Source: CAYSZB01 sp964435475 (lineage in GTDB: Bacteria > Chloroflexota > Anaerolineae > Anaerolineales > Anaerolineaceae). From it: a stretch of DNA of 64,000 nucleotides. Of this stretch, positions 7,307 through 15,475 are shown piece by piece (the first letter of the stretch is position 1; every line of letters begins with the position of its first letter). A program made the position numbers and the translations under genes. The stretch is taken from positions 6,075-70,074 of the forward strand of contig CAYSZB010000006.1 in the NCBI GenBank assembly GCA_964435475.1. The letters are read 5' to 3'. The notes beneath the pieces are model-generated. The model did no database searches, was not told the origin of the DNA, and was given only the letters and a program-made list of their open reading frames with translations.

Positions 7307-8887
7307 ATGCCTGTTTCAAAAAATTCTCATGGTGCAGCAGAAATGGCCGATGTGGTCCGCCAGGCATATGAGCGCGGCCAGACCGATTACTCGATGGAAC
7401 CGTTGGTGCGCAGAGCCCCAGGCGGCTCTGCCGTGGGTTCCATACAGGATGGCGACGCGGTGATCTTCTGCTGTCGTCGTGGTGAACGCGAGGTGGAACT
7501 GACCGAAGCTTTTACTGACCCGGATTTTGCCCATTTTTCTCGCCAGAGACTTGATTTGCTGGATTTTGTGATCCTTACCCTCTACCATGAAAAATTCAAG
7601 GATCTCAGCGTGGCTTTTGCCCCCACCAGGGGCAGTGGAACGCTGGGTGAAGTGGTCAGCCGGGCAGGCTTGTCTCAATTTCGCTGCTCAGAATCCGAAA
7701 AATTTGCCCACATCACCTTTTTTCTCAACGGTGGGGTGGATGAACCCTTCCCGGGTGAGGTTGATCGTCGCATCCCTTCCCCCAAAGGCCTGCCTTTCGA
7801 CCAGGTACCGGAACTATCACTGCCCCGGGTGGCAGACGAGATCATCCAGGCACTCGATAAGAATTTCAGCCTGGTGATAACCAACTTCGCCAACGGCGAT
7901 GTGATCGGGCATACTGCCAGCACATCGGCCAAGATCGCCTGTGCCGAAGCGGTCGATCATCACCTTTCCAGGGTGGTTAGCCGTGCAGTGGAGAATGATT
8001 ACATCACCCTTATCACAGCAGACCACGGCAACCTCGAGGTGCTTTGGACACCCGAGGGCAAACCGCATGTTGCCCATACCACCAACCCCGTGCCGCTGAT
8101 CCTGATCGACCCCCGTCAAGATCAACCCCTCAAGCCCGAAGATGGCATCCTCTCAGACCTTGCACCAACAATTCTTTCCATGCTTGGCTTACAGCCCTCA
8201 CCCGCCATGACCGGCCGCAACTTGCTCCCCGGTCACCCCCGGGAACCCGGACGCAAGGTCCTGCTGGTCATCCTGGATGGTTGGGGCATCGGTACAGCCG
8301 ATGACAGCAACCCGATCCATACCGCCCGCACTCCTTTCTGGGATCAGCTCAACACCAGCAGCCATACAGCCAGCCTTGGAGCATCCGGGGATGCTGTCGG
8401 TCTTCAGGCTGGTAAACCCGGCAATTCCGAAGCAGGGCACATGAACATCGGCGCAGGGCGCATCGTGTTACAGGATGATGTGCGCCTGGACCTGGCCATC
8501 AAGGACGGTTCCTTTGCCGTCAACCCGGTGTTCCTGGAAACGATTGATAAGGTGAAAAAACAGGGTTCGCGTCTGCACCTGATCGGCCTGTTGACTGAAA
8601 AGAGTTCACACGGCTCCATCGATTACCCATTGGCCATTTGCCGGATCGCCCGGGAAAAGTCTCTCGACCAGGTATTCCTGCACCTCATCCTCGATGGGCG
8701 CAGTACCGAACCGGGCAGTGCCCCATTATTATTGGAAAAACTGGAAGATCAACTGAGCACGATCGGTGTTGGCCAGGTGGCCAGCATCGTTGGGCGGGGC
8801 ATCGCCCTGGACCGTGATGGCAACTACACCAAGGTCCAAAAGGCCTACAACGCCATGGTATATGGCACGGACCATATTGACAAGTAA
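7307..8887 (+). CDS. Circularly permuted cofactor-independent phosphoglycerate mutase (iPGM-like)
   Basis: A 526-residue alkaline-phosphatase-superfamily protein whose parts match iPGM (GpmI) but in swapped order. Residues about 15-305 correspond to the normal C-terminal portion: VIFCCRRGER, TLGEVVS, SEKFAHITFFLNGG, NFANGD, GHT, TADHGN, AHTTNPVP, MTGRNLL. Residues about 316-526 correspond to the normal N-terminal portion: LLVILDGWGIG, GNSEAGHMNIGAGRIV, LHLIGLL, LDGR, GRGIALDRD, KAYNAMVYG. Residues matching the catalytic set (B. stearothermophilus numbering from memory) are R58 (R261), R61 (R264), K132 (K336), D198/H202, D239/H240, H257, D324 (D12), S374 (S62), H435 (H123), R465, R497 and R503. 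The Asp that normally follows R153 (DGRD) is Ser here (DGRS). The new termini fall near the end of the phosphotransferase domain. Start at ATG 7307 with AAAGG 5 bp upstream; GTG 7301 is an alternative. Activity on 3-phosphoglycerate is plausible but the specificity may have changed. Confidence 0.85.
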   Translation: MPVSKNSHGAAEMADVVRQAYERGQTDYSMEPLVRRAPGGSAVGSIQDGDAVIFCCRRGEREVELTEAFTDPDFAHFSRQRLDLLDFVILTLYHEKFKDLSVAFAPTRGSGTLGEVVSRAGLSQFRCSESEKFAHITFFLNGGVDEPFPGEVDRRIPSPKGLPFDQVPELSLPRVADEIIQALDKNFSLVITNFANGDVIGHTASTSAKIACAEAVDHHLSRVVSRAVENDYITLITADHGNLEVLWTPEGKPHVAHTTNPVPLILIDPRQDQPLKPEDGILSDLAPTILSMLGLQPSPAMTGRNLLPGHPREPGRKVLLVILDGWGIGTADDSNPIHTARTPFWDQLNTSSHTASLGASGDAVGLQAGKPGNSEAGHMNIGAGRIVLQDDVRLDLAIKDGSFAVNPVFLETIDKVKKQGSRLHLIGLLTEKSSHGSIDYPLAICRIAREKSLDQVFLHLILDGRSTEPGSAPLLLEKLEDQLSTIGVGQVASIVGRGIALDRDGNYTKVQKAYNAMVYGTDHIDK

Positions 8888-8897
8888 AAGGGAACGC

Positions 8898-10106
8898 ATG
8901 ACTTTGCACCCTGAACTGGCTGACTCGAAACGCTTTTCCTCCCGTCTCTATGAACTGCTGGATCAACTTAATCCCGGAATCCAGGACCTTGAACTATACG
9001 AGTTCCGTTATGCCCTGGAAAACATCACCCCGCCAGGAGGTTGGACAGCAGTCGAGATCCCGCCGACTGGTGACATTACCCACATGGTCTCCAACCGTGA
9101 ATTCTTTGCACAAGTCGAATTCAAACCACTTCAAAACAACCACATTGTGCTCGATGAACAGATCCTGCACCTGGCTCAGGTGCTGTGCTGCGGTCTGGTC
9201 AGTGGAGCATACAGCTTGGCGTGGGTGGACAGCCTTTTCTACTTTGACATCCGCGCCTTCGTATTCTTTGTGCGCACCCGCTATTTTGACCCGGCGATCA
9301 TCGAACATTTCGGTGGTCAGCCGCACAGGACATTCCCGGCATTCCAGGTGCAATTATCAAGACGGCAGGATATCGGGCTGCGCGAATTCCGTGCAGCCAA
9401 CCAGCAGCTGGACCAGTCGCTGGTTGAACTGATCCTGGGCATGGTCCGCTCCCATGGTGTACCCCTTGTCATTACCCTGGTCGGTCCGACCGGGGCGGGC
9501 AAGACCGAGATCACCCAGGAGATCCTGGCAGGGATGACTAAGGCTGACATCCGCTGCTCCTCGATCGAGATGGATAATTTTTACAAAGATGGTGTCTACC
9601 GCCAGGGTAAGGCGCTGGACCGCCAGGTGATCCATTATGACATCTTCAGGCAGTGCATTGACACCCTGTCTCAACGCCGCTCAGCACTCATCCCTCGCTA
9701 CAACTTCCTCAGCACCACCTCGTCCCATGACCTGCAAAGCCGTTTACGACCGGGTGGCATTCCCCTGCAGGTGGAACCCGCTGATGTGATCTTCCTCGAA
9801 GGCAACTATCCCTTCCATGACATGGATGTTTCCCCTCTGATCGATATCAAGATAGTCTACCTGACCGATGACCCGGTTCGCTTGAAACGCAAATGGCGCC
9901 GGGATATTGACTACCGCAAGAAATACGATCCTGTCTATTTCGTCAATCGTTATTTCCGCACTCAGTTCCTGCGCACTGAGGAGGTTTACCACCCCTTGTT
10001 GAAAGTGTGCGACCTGGCAGCGGACACAACCAGCGGCAAAATCTGGCTGACACCCGGCTGGCAAAAACTGCTGGAATCCAGAACACCCCCCAAGGAGAGT
10101 ATGTGA
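8898..10106 (+). CDS. URK/PRK-like P-loop kinase with unique N-terminal domain (kinase A)
   Basis: A 402-residue protein. Residues about 1-185 form a domain I do not recognise, with an aromatic-rich centre (FYFDIRAFVFFVRTRYF). Residues about 190-402 look like a uridine-kinase/phosphoribulokinase P-loop kinase: Walker A GPTGAGKT at about 196-203, EMDNFYKD, PRYNF, a Walker-B-like VIFLEGNYPF, and a basic lid RLKRKWRRDIDYRKKY. Start at ATG 8898 after AAGGGA, 10 bp downstream of the mutase. The stop overlaps the next start (TGATG). D-glycerate 3-kinase belongs to the same superfamily, so glycerate is one candidate acceptor beside nucleoside or sugar substrates. The substrate is unproven. Confidence 0.75.
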   Translation: MTLHPELADSKRFSSRLYELLDQLNPGIQDLELYEFRYALENITPPGGWTAVEIPPTGDITHMVSNREFFAQVEFKPLQNNHIVLDEQILHLAQVLCCGLVSGAYSLAWVDSLFYFDIRAFVFFVRTRYFDPAIIEHFGGQPHRTFPAFQVQLSRRQDIGLREFRAANQQLDQSLVELILGMVRSHGVPLVITLVGPTGAGKTEITQEILAGMTKADIRCSSIEMDNFYKDGVYRQGKALDRQVIHYDIFRQCIDTLSQRRSALIPRYNFLSTTSSHDLQSRLRPGGIPLQVEPADVIFLEGNYPFHDMDVSPLIDIKIVYLTDDPVRLKRKWRRDIDYRKKYDPVYFVNRYFRTQFLRTEEVYHPLLKVCDLAADTTSGKIWLTPGWQKLLESRTPPKESM

Positions 10107-11311
10107 TGATCGAGAAACTACTGGCCGAACTGGTCCAACCCAACACCACTAAGATCCTTATGCTGGTCATGGACGGCCTGGGCGGGCTGGCTTTACAACC
10201 GGATGGGCTCAGCGAACTGGAAAGCGCCCATACACCCAACCTGGATGCCCTTGCCTCACGATCTTCGCTGGGTATGACCCAACCATTGATCCCCGGGGTG
10301 GCGGTTGGCAGCGGCCCCGGCCATCTGGCCCTTTTTGGTTATGATCCACTGCAATACGAGATCGGACGTGGTGCCCTGGAAGTGTTGGGGGTGGATTTTG
10401 AGTTGGGACCGGATGACATCGCCGCCCGGGGTAATTTCTGCACCCTGGGTGACCAGGGGCTTATCTCAGATAGACGGGCTGGTCGTCTTCCAACCGAAGA
10501 AGCTACTGAACTCATCAAAATTCTACGCACCATCCGGGTTCCCGGGGCTGAGTTTTTCCTTGAACCGATAAAGGAGCATCGTTTTGCCTTTGTGATGCGC
10601 AAAACAGGTGCCGGGGTTCAGCTGACAGATACAGATCCCTTACACAACGGAATGCCTCCAAATCCAGTGACCGGTCTGGACAGTGCCTCGCACGTATCTG
10701 CCGATTTGATCAACCAGTTCCTCTTCCAGGCTCGCCAGGTGCTGAAAGACCTTTCGCCCGCTAATATGATCTTGCTGCGCGGTTTTGAAAAGCTGCCCAT
10801 CCTGCCATCATTCGCCGAGCGTTATCAACTTAATGCTGCTGCGGTGGCGGTCAATGGCATGTACCGCGGGGTATCACGCCTGGTAGGCATGCAGGTGCTC
10901 GACGTTCACGGCACTTCGATCGCAGATGAGTTTGACACCCTTGAACAGGCCTGGCAGGATTTTGATTTCTTCTACCTTCACGTCAAAAAGACCGATACTT
11001 ACGGTGAAATGGGTGATTTCAACGCCAAAGTAGGGGTGATCGAGGAGTTTGATGCCCTGCTGCCGCGTGCCCTGGCTTTAAAACCGGATGTGATCGTGGT
11101 CGGAGGTGACCACAGTTCACCAGCCGCCATGCGCTCGCATAGCTGGCACCCCGTTCCGCTGCTAATCCATTCACAGTTTGCCAGGGCTGAACGGTCATGC
11201 CAATTCGGCGAAACCGCCTGCGCCCATGGCCACCTGGGGATCATCCCGGCAACCCATGTTATGCCGCTGGCTCTGGCACACGCCGGGCGGCTTCAGAAAT
11301 ACCGTGCTTGA
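10106..11311 (+). CDS. apgM: ApgM-type 2,3-bisphosphoglycerate-independent phosphoglycerate mutase
   Basis: A 401-residue alkaline-phosphatase-superfamily enzyme of the archaeal-type mutase family. Metal Asp23 is in LMLVMDGLGG and the nucleophile Ser69 in VGSGPGHLALFGYDP. Later metal-site segments are HVKKTDTYGEMGD, VVGGDHSSP and SHSWHPVP. Expected reaction: interconversion of 2- and 3-phosphoglycerate; the family also contains relatives of other function. The start codon overlaps the stop of kinase A by one base, so the genes are translationally coupled. It is odd that a second, unrelated-architecture mutase lies two genes upstream, suggesting that at least one has been recruited to a different phosphoester. 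Confidence 0.85.
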   Translation: MIEKLLAELVQPNTTKILMLVMDGLGGLALQPDGLSELESAHTPNLDALASRSSLGMTQPLIPGVAVGSGPGHLALFGYDPLQYEIGRGALEVLGVDFELGPDDIAARGNFCTLGDQGLISDRRAGRLPTEEATELIKILRTIRVPGAEFFLEPIKEHRFAFVMRKTGAGVQLTDTDPLHNGMPPNPVTGLDSASHVSADLINQFLFQARQVLKDLSPANMILLRGFEKLPILPSFAERYQLNAAAVAVNGMYRGVSRLVGMQVLDVHGTSIADEFDTLEQAWQDFDFFYLHVKKTDTYGEMGDFNAKVGVIEEFDALLPRALALKPDVIVVGGDHSSPAAMRSHSWHPVPLLIHSQFARAERSCQFGETACAHGHLGIIPATHVMPLALAHAGRLQKYRA

Positions 11312-11321
11312 GGTGTATGCA

Positions 11322-12518
11322 ATGATACCTGGCAGTGATTTTTCAACCGAAGACTTTACGGACAGCCTGTATCAACTGATGCAGCAGGTCCACCCCGGGG
11401 TCAAAGAGTTGGAACCCCTGGAGTTTAGTTACTGCCTGGAACCGATCACCCCCCGTGACGGCTGGCAGTCAGTTATCATCCCTCCCCATAAACAAATCGA
11501 GCAGATGATCTCACAGCGCTCTTTCTACGAAGCTGTGCAGTTGCGGCCAAAACAGGGCGGGCACATCGTGATGGACCAGGCAGTGTTGAGCCTGACCCAG
11601 GCCCTTTTGGTCGGGTTGGTCAGCAAGGCATATACTCCTGCCTGGCTGAATCAGCATTTCTACTTCGACCTGCGCGGCTTCTACTTCCTGCACCGCACGC
11701 AATACCTCTCCCCACAGATAACAGACCACCTGGGAGGTGCACCTTATAAGCAATTTGCACCCCTGCAGGAAGACCTGAGGGGCAGGCAAAGTGTTGGTTA
11801 TAAGGATTTTATGGCGGCTAACGCAGAAGTGGACGACTGCCTGCTCAACCTGGTGCACCACCTCGTGCAGGTCAAGGGAACGCCCCTGCTGATCGCAGTC
11901 GCCGGCCAGACGGCGGCTGGTAAAACCGAGATCGTGGATCGCCTGAGGAACAACCTGGAAGCTGGTGGGCATCTGGTTACCACCATCGAAATGGATAATT
12001 TCCTGACTGACCGTGACCAGCGTGAAGCCCGGGGGATCGATTCGCTTGGCAGGCAGGCCTTGCATTTTGAGATGTTCCTCGAAGCCCTGCAACAGATCCT
12101 TGACGGCAAGCAGATCACCACTCCCCGCTACGATTTTATCCAGGCCACCTCCAGCCATGACCTTGAAGGCCGCTTAAAACCCGGCCAGCAGGGGCTGATC
12201 GTACCTCCGGCTGACATCATTTTTATGGAAGGCAATGCCCCCTTCCTTTACCCTGAAGTCGCCCGCCTGATCGGCATCAAGATAGTCTACCTGACCGATG
12301 ATGCCATGCGCTTGCAGCGCAAATGGAAGCGTGATATGGATTACCGCAAGAAATACGACCTGATGTACTTTCTCAACCGCTATTTCCGCGAGCAATTCCT
12401 GATGGCAGAAAGCGTCTACCGTCCCCAGATGACCATGTGTGATGTAATGGTTGACACCAGCGCTGCAGCCGTCTGGTTGACGCCTGAATTCAGGCAGCTG
12501 GCAGCAAAGTTTTCATGA
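11322..12518 (+). CDS. URK/PRK-like P-loop kinase paralog (kinase B)
   Basis: A 398-residue paralog of the kinase at 8.9 kb with the same two-part build. The unassigned N-terminal domain (about 1-185) shares PGxxxLEPLEF-like, ITPRDGWQSVIIPP and FYFDLRGFYFLHRTQY segments with its sister. The kinase domain has Walker A GQTAAGKT (about 195-202), EMDNF, PRYDF, IIFMEGNAPF and the basic RLQRKWKRDMDYRKKY lid. Start at ATG 11322 with GAGGT upstream, 10 bp after apgM. The two kinases flank the mutase, which suggests duplication around it and action on related substrates or as a hetero-oligomer. Last gene before the RpiR promoter. Confidence 0.75.
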   Translation: MIPGSDFSTEDFTDSLYQLMQQVHPGVKELEPLEFSYCLEPITPRDGWQSVIIPPHKQIEQMISQRSFYEAVQLRPKQGGHIVMDQAVLSLTQALLVGLVSKAYTPAWLNQHFYFDLRGFYFLHRTQYLSPQITDHLGGAPYKQFAPLQEDLRGRQSVGYKDFMAANAEVDDCLLNLVHHLVQVKGTPLLIAVAGQTAAGKTEIVDRLRNNLEAGGHLVTTIEMDNFLTDRDQREARGIDSLGRQALHFEMFLEALQQILDGKQITTPRYDFIQATSSHDLEGRLKPGQQGLIVPPADIIFMEGNAPFLYPEVARLIGIKIVYLTDDAMRLQRKWKRDMDYRKKYDLMYFLNRYFREQFLMAESVYRPQMTMCDVMVDTSAAAVWLTPEFRQLAAKFS

Positions 12519-12528
12519 TAAACGCAGA

Positions 12529-12549
12529 TTTTTGCAATAAATCTTGCAA
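12529..12549. promoter_or_regulatory. Candidate RpiR-type operator (TTGCAA-N6-TTGCAA), copy 2
   Basis: TTTTTGCAA, a six-base spacer TAAATC, then TTGCAAC. The hexamer pair and spacing match 5671-5688, as does the AATC before the second hexamer. A third TTGCAA lies at 12574-12579 just downstream of the -10. Confidence 0.65.
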
Positions 12550-12572
12550 CAAGTCTAAAATTGTTGTATACT
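12544..12572 (+). promoter_or_regulatory. Promoter of the RpiR regulator / transporter operon
   Basis: -35 TTGCAA (12544-12549), exactly 17 bp, -10 TATACT (12567-12572). The predicted start near 12579 rules out an upstream TTG initiation at 12574 and supports the ATG at 12634. The spacer aligns well with the promoter at 5683-5711 (AAAAT then TGT then GTAT in both). Confidence 0.7.
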
Positions 12573-12633
12573 ATTGCAAATACGGGCTTTCAGGATCACC
12601 GCAAGCCTGACCGGCACGCCAAAAGTGAAGCAG

Positions 12634-13551
12634 ATGATCAGTAAAAACTCACCAAATACTATTGATCTCAACCAGTTGATCAGTGATCGATTCGCTGCAT
12701 TGACCAAAAGTGAAAAACAGATCGCCAATTACCTGCGTAAGAACCAGGAAGAGGCGGCTTTCCTGCCGGCGGGCAGCATCGCCAGCCAGTTGGGCTTGAG
12801 CGAAGCCACCCTGGTGCGCTTTGCCAAATCGCTGGGCTTTGATAGCTATCCCCAGATGCGCTCCCTGATGCAGGAAAACTTCCGCCGCCGGGTCACGCAT
12901 TCCGCCCGTCTCCGCGGCCGCTTGAACGACCTGAAGGCCGGTAATGATCTGTTTGACCGCCTGACCGCCACCGAGATCGACTACCTGACCCAATCGCTGG
13001 GTTCGATCGACCGCCAGGCCATGCACGATGCGGTCCAGCTGCTGCGCAGCCATCAACGAATCTTCGTTTTCGGCCTGGGCCCCTCTATTTCGCTGGTCGA
13101 CCTGCTGGAACTGCGGCTGAGGCGTTTTGGTAAACATGTCATCCCTTTGAAAAACTCCGGTCGCGAGATGTTGGAACCGCTGGTTAGCCTGGAACCGACT
13201 GACCTGGTCTTTGTCATCTGCTTTTTTGACCAGAATCCCAGCTTGATGCTGCTGCTCGATTATGCCAGGCAGACCGGCAGCAAGATCATCATGCTCACTG
13301 ACACCCTGGATGTGGTATTGGGTGACAAGGTCGATGTGGTGCTTGCCGCTCAACGCGGCCCGATCGGTGAATTTCACTCTCTGGTAGTACCCATGACCGT
13401 GATCAACACCCTTTTGCTCTCCCTGGCCAGCCAGGATGGCGGGCAGATCATGCCCATGCTGGACAAACTGGATACGCTGCGTGACCAGTTGAATTGTTTC
13501 AATGCACAAGAAGCCCACAGACCAGTAGATGTGGATTCAAACAAAAAATGA
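12634..13551 (+). CDS. RpiR-family (HTH plus SIS) transcriptional regulator
   Basis: A 305-residue regulator. The N-terminal HTH_6 domain contains SIASQLGLSEATLVRFAKSLGF. The C-terminal SIS domain (about 120-260) has IFVFGLGPS, a FFDQNPS stretch and IIMLTD. RpiR proteins sense phosphosugars through the SIS domain, which fits the surrounding phosphatases, mutases and kinases. The start is ATG 12634, not the upstream TTG that lies beside the promoter -10. The ribosome site is weak. It likely binds the TTGCAA-N6-TTGCAA sites here and at 5.67 kb, controlling both halves of the locus. Confidence 0.88.
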   Translation: MISKNSPNTIDLNQLISDRFAALTKSEKQIANYLRKNQEEAAFLPAGSIASQLGLSEATLVRFAKSLGFDSYPQMRSLMQENFRRRVTHSARLRGRLNDLKAGNDLFDRLTATEIDYLTQSLGSIDRQAMHDAVQLLRSHQRIFVFGLGPSISLVDLLELRLRRFGKHVIPLKNSGREMLEPLVSLEPTDLVFVICFFDQNPSLMLLLDYARQTGSKIIMLTDTLDVVLGDKVDVVLAAQRGPIGEFHSLVVPMTVINTLLLSLASQDGGQIMPMLDKLDTLRDQLNCFNAQEAHRPVDVDSNKK

Positions 13552-13568
13552 AAGAAAAGGAAACTAAG

Positions 13569-13616
13569 ATGCAAAATCCGTCTCTCATGCTTCAATATCC
13601 CGGGGTACCCTGCTGA
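13569..13616 (+). CDS. Possible 15-residue leader peptide coupled to the permease gene
   Basis: An ATG at 13569 is preceded by AAAGGAAACTAAG and opens a 15-codon frame (MQNPSLMLQYPGVPC). Its TGA stop overlaps the permease ATG as TGATG. The permease itself has no good Shine-Dalgarno, so ribosomes ending the leader may reinitiate on it. This is visible arrangement plus inference; no homology is claimed. Confidence 0.4.
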   Translation: MQNPSLMLQYPGVPC

Positions 13617-15460
13617 TGGCGGCCACCTACGCTGACCCATCATTAAAAGACAGCCCCTGGACAGCCAGGTTCAGGCGGTTCTTCCGCTGGCTGACAACAC
13701 CTTATGTGGTCCTCTCGTTGATCATGTTGCTGGTGATGATCTACATGGTGATCATCCCCCTCTACCGCATGCTGGTCACCACCATCACCGTCCAGGAAAC
13801 TGACCTGCGTGCTATCCAGGGAGCCACAATTGGCCAGTTGACAGCATACCACTGGTTGCGTATGCTCTTCGGAAAGATAGCCCAGATCATGACCTATGAA
13901 CCCCTGGTTCATTCGTTGACCATCTCACTCGGCGCCACTGCCCTGGCTTTGTTGATCGGCGGGGGAATGGCCTGGCTGGTGGTGCGCACGGACATCCCGG
14001 GCAAAAATACCATCCATATGCTGGCAACGGTTCCCTACATCATGCCTTCCTGGACGATCGCCCTGGCCTGGAAAGTTTTATTTAAGACAACAGCCGTATC
14101 AGGAGGTACACCCGGGCTTTTCGAATACGTGCTCGGAACCCCGCCACCCGTCTGGCTGGCAAATGGCCCCATACCGATCATCGTCAGCAGCGGTTTGCAT
14201 TACTACACATTTTTCTTCCTCTTCGTCTCAGCAGCGCTGATGTCCATCGACTCTTCACTGGAGGAGTCAGGAGAACTGGCCGGCGCAAGCCGCTGGCGCA
14301 TCCTGCGTAAGATCACCTTCCCCCTGGTCCTGCCTGCCCTGGCCTCCGGCTTCATTATGACTTTTTCCAAGACCATGGGCACTTACGGTGGTCCAAATGT
14401 GCTGGGTGTGCCAGTCGGGTATTACACTCTCTCCACCATGCTGCGCTCCAACACCGGGATTGGCAACTATGGCGATGCTTTTGTGACCGCCATTGTGCTG
14501 ATCCTTTTCTCAATGACCACCATCATGATCAATCAGAAACTGATCGGCACCCGAAAAAGCTACGAAACCATCGGCGGCCGCGGATTCATGTCTCAGAAGA
14601 TGAAATTGCGCAACTGGAGACCTTTCTTCATCGTCCTGGTGGTCGTGGTTCAGTTCATCATCGCCATCGTGCCGCTGGTCGTCCTGACCTACAGCACCTT
14701 CATGCTCAAAACAGGTGACTACAGCCTGAGCAACTTCAGCCTGGCGCACTGGATCGGTGAAAGCGACCTCAAGATCAACAACGGCGAACCAGGTGTCCTG
14801 CTCAACCCACGCATTTACCGCGGTGCATGGAACTCGATCCGCCTTTCCATGTGGACCTCATTCCTGGGCGGGGTGATCGGGGTGATCCTGGGCTATGCCA
14901 TCGTCAAGGGACGCGGCACCCGGCTCTCAAAAATTGTCGAACAGCTTGCCTTCATTCCCTATGTCATCCCAGGCATTGCATTTGGTGCAGTCTACATTTC
15001 GATGTTCACCAAAAGTGTGTGGGGATTACCACCGCTCTATGGCACATTTGCGCTGTTGGTGGTGGTTTCGGTCGCCAAGCACATCCCACATTCCTCGCGC
15101 ACCGGCGTCTCAGCCATGATGCAGGTCGGCAAGGAACTGGAAGAGGCAGCTGCAATCGCGGGTGCCACCCCCTGGCAGCGCTTCAAGCGCATCATCTTCC
15201 CCCTCACCAGCCCGGGATTTGTTTCATCATTCCTGCTCAATTTCATCACAACAATGCGCGAATTATCGTTGATCATCCTGCTGGTCACCCCATCTACGGC
15301 GGTACTGGCAAGCATGACCATGCGCTATATTGAAAACGGCAATGAACAGCAGGCAAATGCCGTGATCATCATCCTGATTATTCTGGTGCTGATCGGTAAC
15401 GCTATTATCAGCCGCTTCCGCGGTGGCAGCCTGAAAAAAGGTCTTGAATCTACCAAGTAA
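13616..15460 (+). CDS. ABC importer permease, fused double-domain (AfuB/FbpB type)
   Basis: A 614-residue inner-membrane protein with two permease halves. Each carries an EAA loop for ATPase contact: EESGELAGASRWRILRKI in the first half and EEAAAIAGATPWQRFKRI in the second. About 12 hydrophobic segments are visible. Fused permeases like this serve iron, phosphonate and sugar-phosphate importers (Fbp, PhnV-like, AfuB). The ATPase follows 15 bp later and the binding protein after that. The start ATG 13616 overlaps the stop of a short upstream frame. Among phosphatase, mutase and phosphate-permease genes, a phosphorylated substrate is more likely than iron. Confidence 0.85.
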   Translation: MAATYADPSLKDSPWTARFRRFFRWLTTPYVVLSLIMLLVMIYMVIIPLYRMLVTTITVQETDLRAIQGATIGQLTAYHWLRMLFGKIAQIMTYEPLVHSLTISLGATALALLIGGGMAWLVVRTDIPGKNTIHMLATVPYIMPSWTIALAWKVLFKTTAVSGGTPGLFEYVLGTPPPVWLANGPIPIIVSSGLHYYTFFFLFVSAALMSIDSSLEESGELAGASRWRILRKITFPLVLPALASGFIMTFSKTMGTYGGPNVLGVPVGYYTLSTMLRSNTGIGNYGDAFVTAIVLILFSMTTIMINQKLIGTRKSYETIGGRGFMSQKMKLRNWRPFFIVLVVVVQFIIAIVPLVVLTYSTFMLKTGDYSLSNFSLAHWIGESDLKINNGEPGVLLNPRIYRGAWNSIRLSMWTSFLGGVIGVILGYAIVKGRGTRLSKIVEQLAFIPYVIPGIAFGAVYISMFTKSVWGLPPLYGTFALLVVVSVAKHIPHSSRTGVSAMMQVGKELEEAAAIAGATPWQRFKRIIFPLTSPGFVSSFLLNFITTMRELSLIILLVTPSTAVLASMTMRYIENGNEQQANAVIIILIILVLIGNAIISRFRGGSLKKGLESTK

Positions 15461-15475
15461 AGAGGACAACCAAGC

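Noticed and set aside
12649..13518. 289-codon minus-strand frame opposite the RpiR gene
   Set aside because: Mirror of a well-supported HTH/SIS gene; Gln/His-rich composition is typical of antisense frames here.
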